Assembly (NCBI GenBank): GCA_016785225.1
Contig: JAFBJZ010000644.1
Span: forward strand, 248,001-312,000
From: Psettodes erumei
Taxonomy: Eukaryota > Chordata > Actinopteri > Pleuronectiformes > Psettodidae
Reading direction: 5' to 3'
DNA length: 64,000 bases
Position numbers and translations under genes: made by a program. Within the stretch, counting starts at the first letter, position 1. The number at the start of each line of letters is the position of its first letter. Below, piece after piece: positions 63,046 through 64,000 of the stretch. Below the pieces are notes generated by a model that had not been told where the DNA came from, did not search any database, and saw only the letters and a list, made by a program, of their open reading frames with translations.

Positions 63046-64000
63046 ATTTATTTTGGCTGAAAGTTTGATTGGTTTGGCTCATGAAGCCTCATATTAGCTG
63101 CAGTGGAACATTGGAATATAATTTTGGAGAATGGAGTTGGCCCCCCTCATCTCTTCCACTGAACTTAAGGAGGGATCTCAGTTTGGACAAGAGGACAATA
63201 GCAAAGACCAAAACCTCAGGTGTGAGTATTGTTTGAAAATACATTTTAAGAAAATATCACCTTTAATCAAAGGCAACCCAGAGACACAGTATACTGGGCC
63301 AAAACTGCTAAAGTTCAGGCATGGCTGCATGTAATGGGGCTCCTGAAGAAAAATGTGCTGCTGGGACTCAGTTAACCTCCTGTTCAGGCCTGCTGTCCCC
63401 AAAAGCGCAGAGATGTAGCTATTGATTGAAAATCTAGTTTTAAGAATGAAGTTGCTTCAGCTGATACTGTGTTCACATTTCATAAATCAATAAATACATG
63501 TGTGTTTGATCAAATCATCACACAGGTTACCTGGGGTCCTGTAATACCCTGTGCACAATGCAGGGCAGGGATGTGGGGATTCAGGGGGTCCAATAGTCAT
63601 GATTGTCCTTTGGCTCCCAGGAAATGAATCGCAGATAGCCAAAATGCAACCCAGCACATGTCTTCTGACAGTTTATATGTTTTTCTGTTTTGGTCTGAAT
63701 TATTCCCATTACATGGCTTTATGAAGGTTTAGAGTTGGCCTTTGTTACACTCCTACCAAAAATGCAATCATGGGCCTCATCATTAAAAGTAGGCCAACAT
63801 AAGTTATTGATTTGTACCTGGCACTGGATCAGCATCATAAATTTTGATTGAAGAAATAAGTTGTTGTAATTCCTTCTCTTTTTTCTTCCTTTCTTCTTTT
63901 TCTTTTAAATACAGTAGCTTCCTATGAACAGTTCTCTTTATCTCTGTGATTGTGTGACAGATAATACAAAAAGTGTTTTACTGTAATTTGTAAAATCAAA
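63046..64000. other. Right edge, no gene seen
   Basis: Unique AT-rich DNA after the LINE fragment. Only a pyrimidine-rich tract at about 63873-63908 stands out. Short ORFs here have no recognisable content. Confidence 0.5.

Overview
This window is 64 kb of vertebrate genomic DNA, most likely from a ray-finned fish of percomorph type. The evidence is one vertebrate gene with a very long intron, frequent (CA)n/(GT)n microsatellites, fish-type Tc1/mariner transposons, an L2 (Maui-like) LINE tail, a Rex6/R4-like LINE fragment with a restriction-enzyme-like endonuclease domain, and tRNA-derived SINEs. Nothing bacterial or viral was seen.

The only host gene I can support is neurexophilin 1 (nxph1), on the minus strand. 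Its coding sequence is in two pieces. An 18-codon signal-peptide exon lies at 52809-52862, and a 245-codon exon with the rest of the protein lies at 15085-15822. Between them is an intron of about 37 kb with a clean GT...AG boundary in phase 0. The leader upstream of the start codon (about 52863-53290) holds two short upstream ORFs, a CAG/CTG run and a long G/C homopolymer tract. A minus-strand TATA-like box sits at 53311-53317.

Layout: 1-13.3 kb is AT-rich DNA downstream of the gene with old repeats (two SINE relics, retroposon tails, microsatellites). 13.4-15.1 kb is the probable 3' UTR and gene end. 15.1-15.8 kb is the main coding exon. 15.8-52.8 kb is the intron, with two broken Tc1-like transposons (19.6-20.8 and 26.3-27.5 kb, both transposases on the minus strand), a fish-type interspersed repeat (37.2-37.65 kb), a SINE (43.5 kb), many microsatellites, and several repeat-free stretches that could be conserved regulatory elements. 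52.8-53.3 kb is the first coding exon, leader and promoter. 53.3-60.7 kb is upstream flank with a perfect 121-bp tandem duplication (54.9-55.1 kb). 60.7-63.05 kb is a repeat cluster: a Tc1-like relic split by an L2 LINE fragment, then a Rex6/R4-like LINE 3' fragment that starts directly at a CA/TA microsatellite. 63.05-64 kb is unremarkable.

The most notable structures are the L2-in-Tc1 nested insertion, the LINE fragment abutting the microsatellite, the exact 121-bp duplication, and the uORF and G-tract-rich leader of nxph1. No unknown multigene system was found. Family assignments of repeats rest on recognition from memory, not on a database search.
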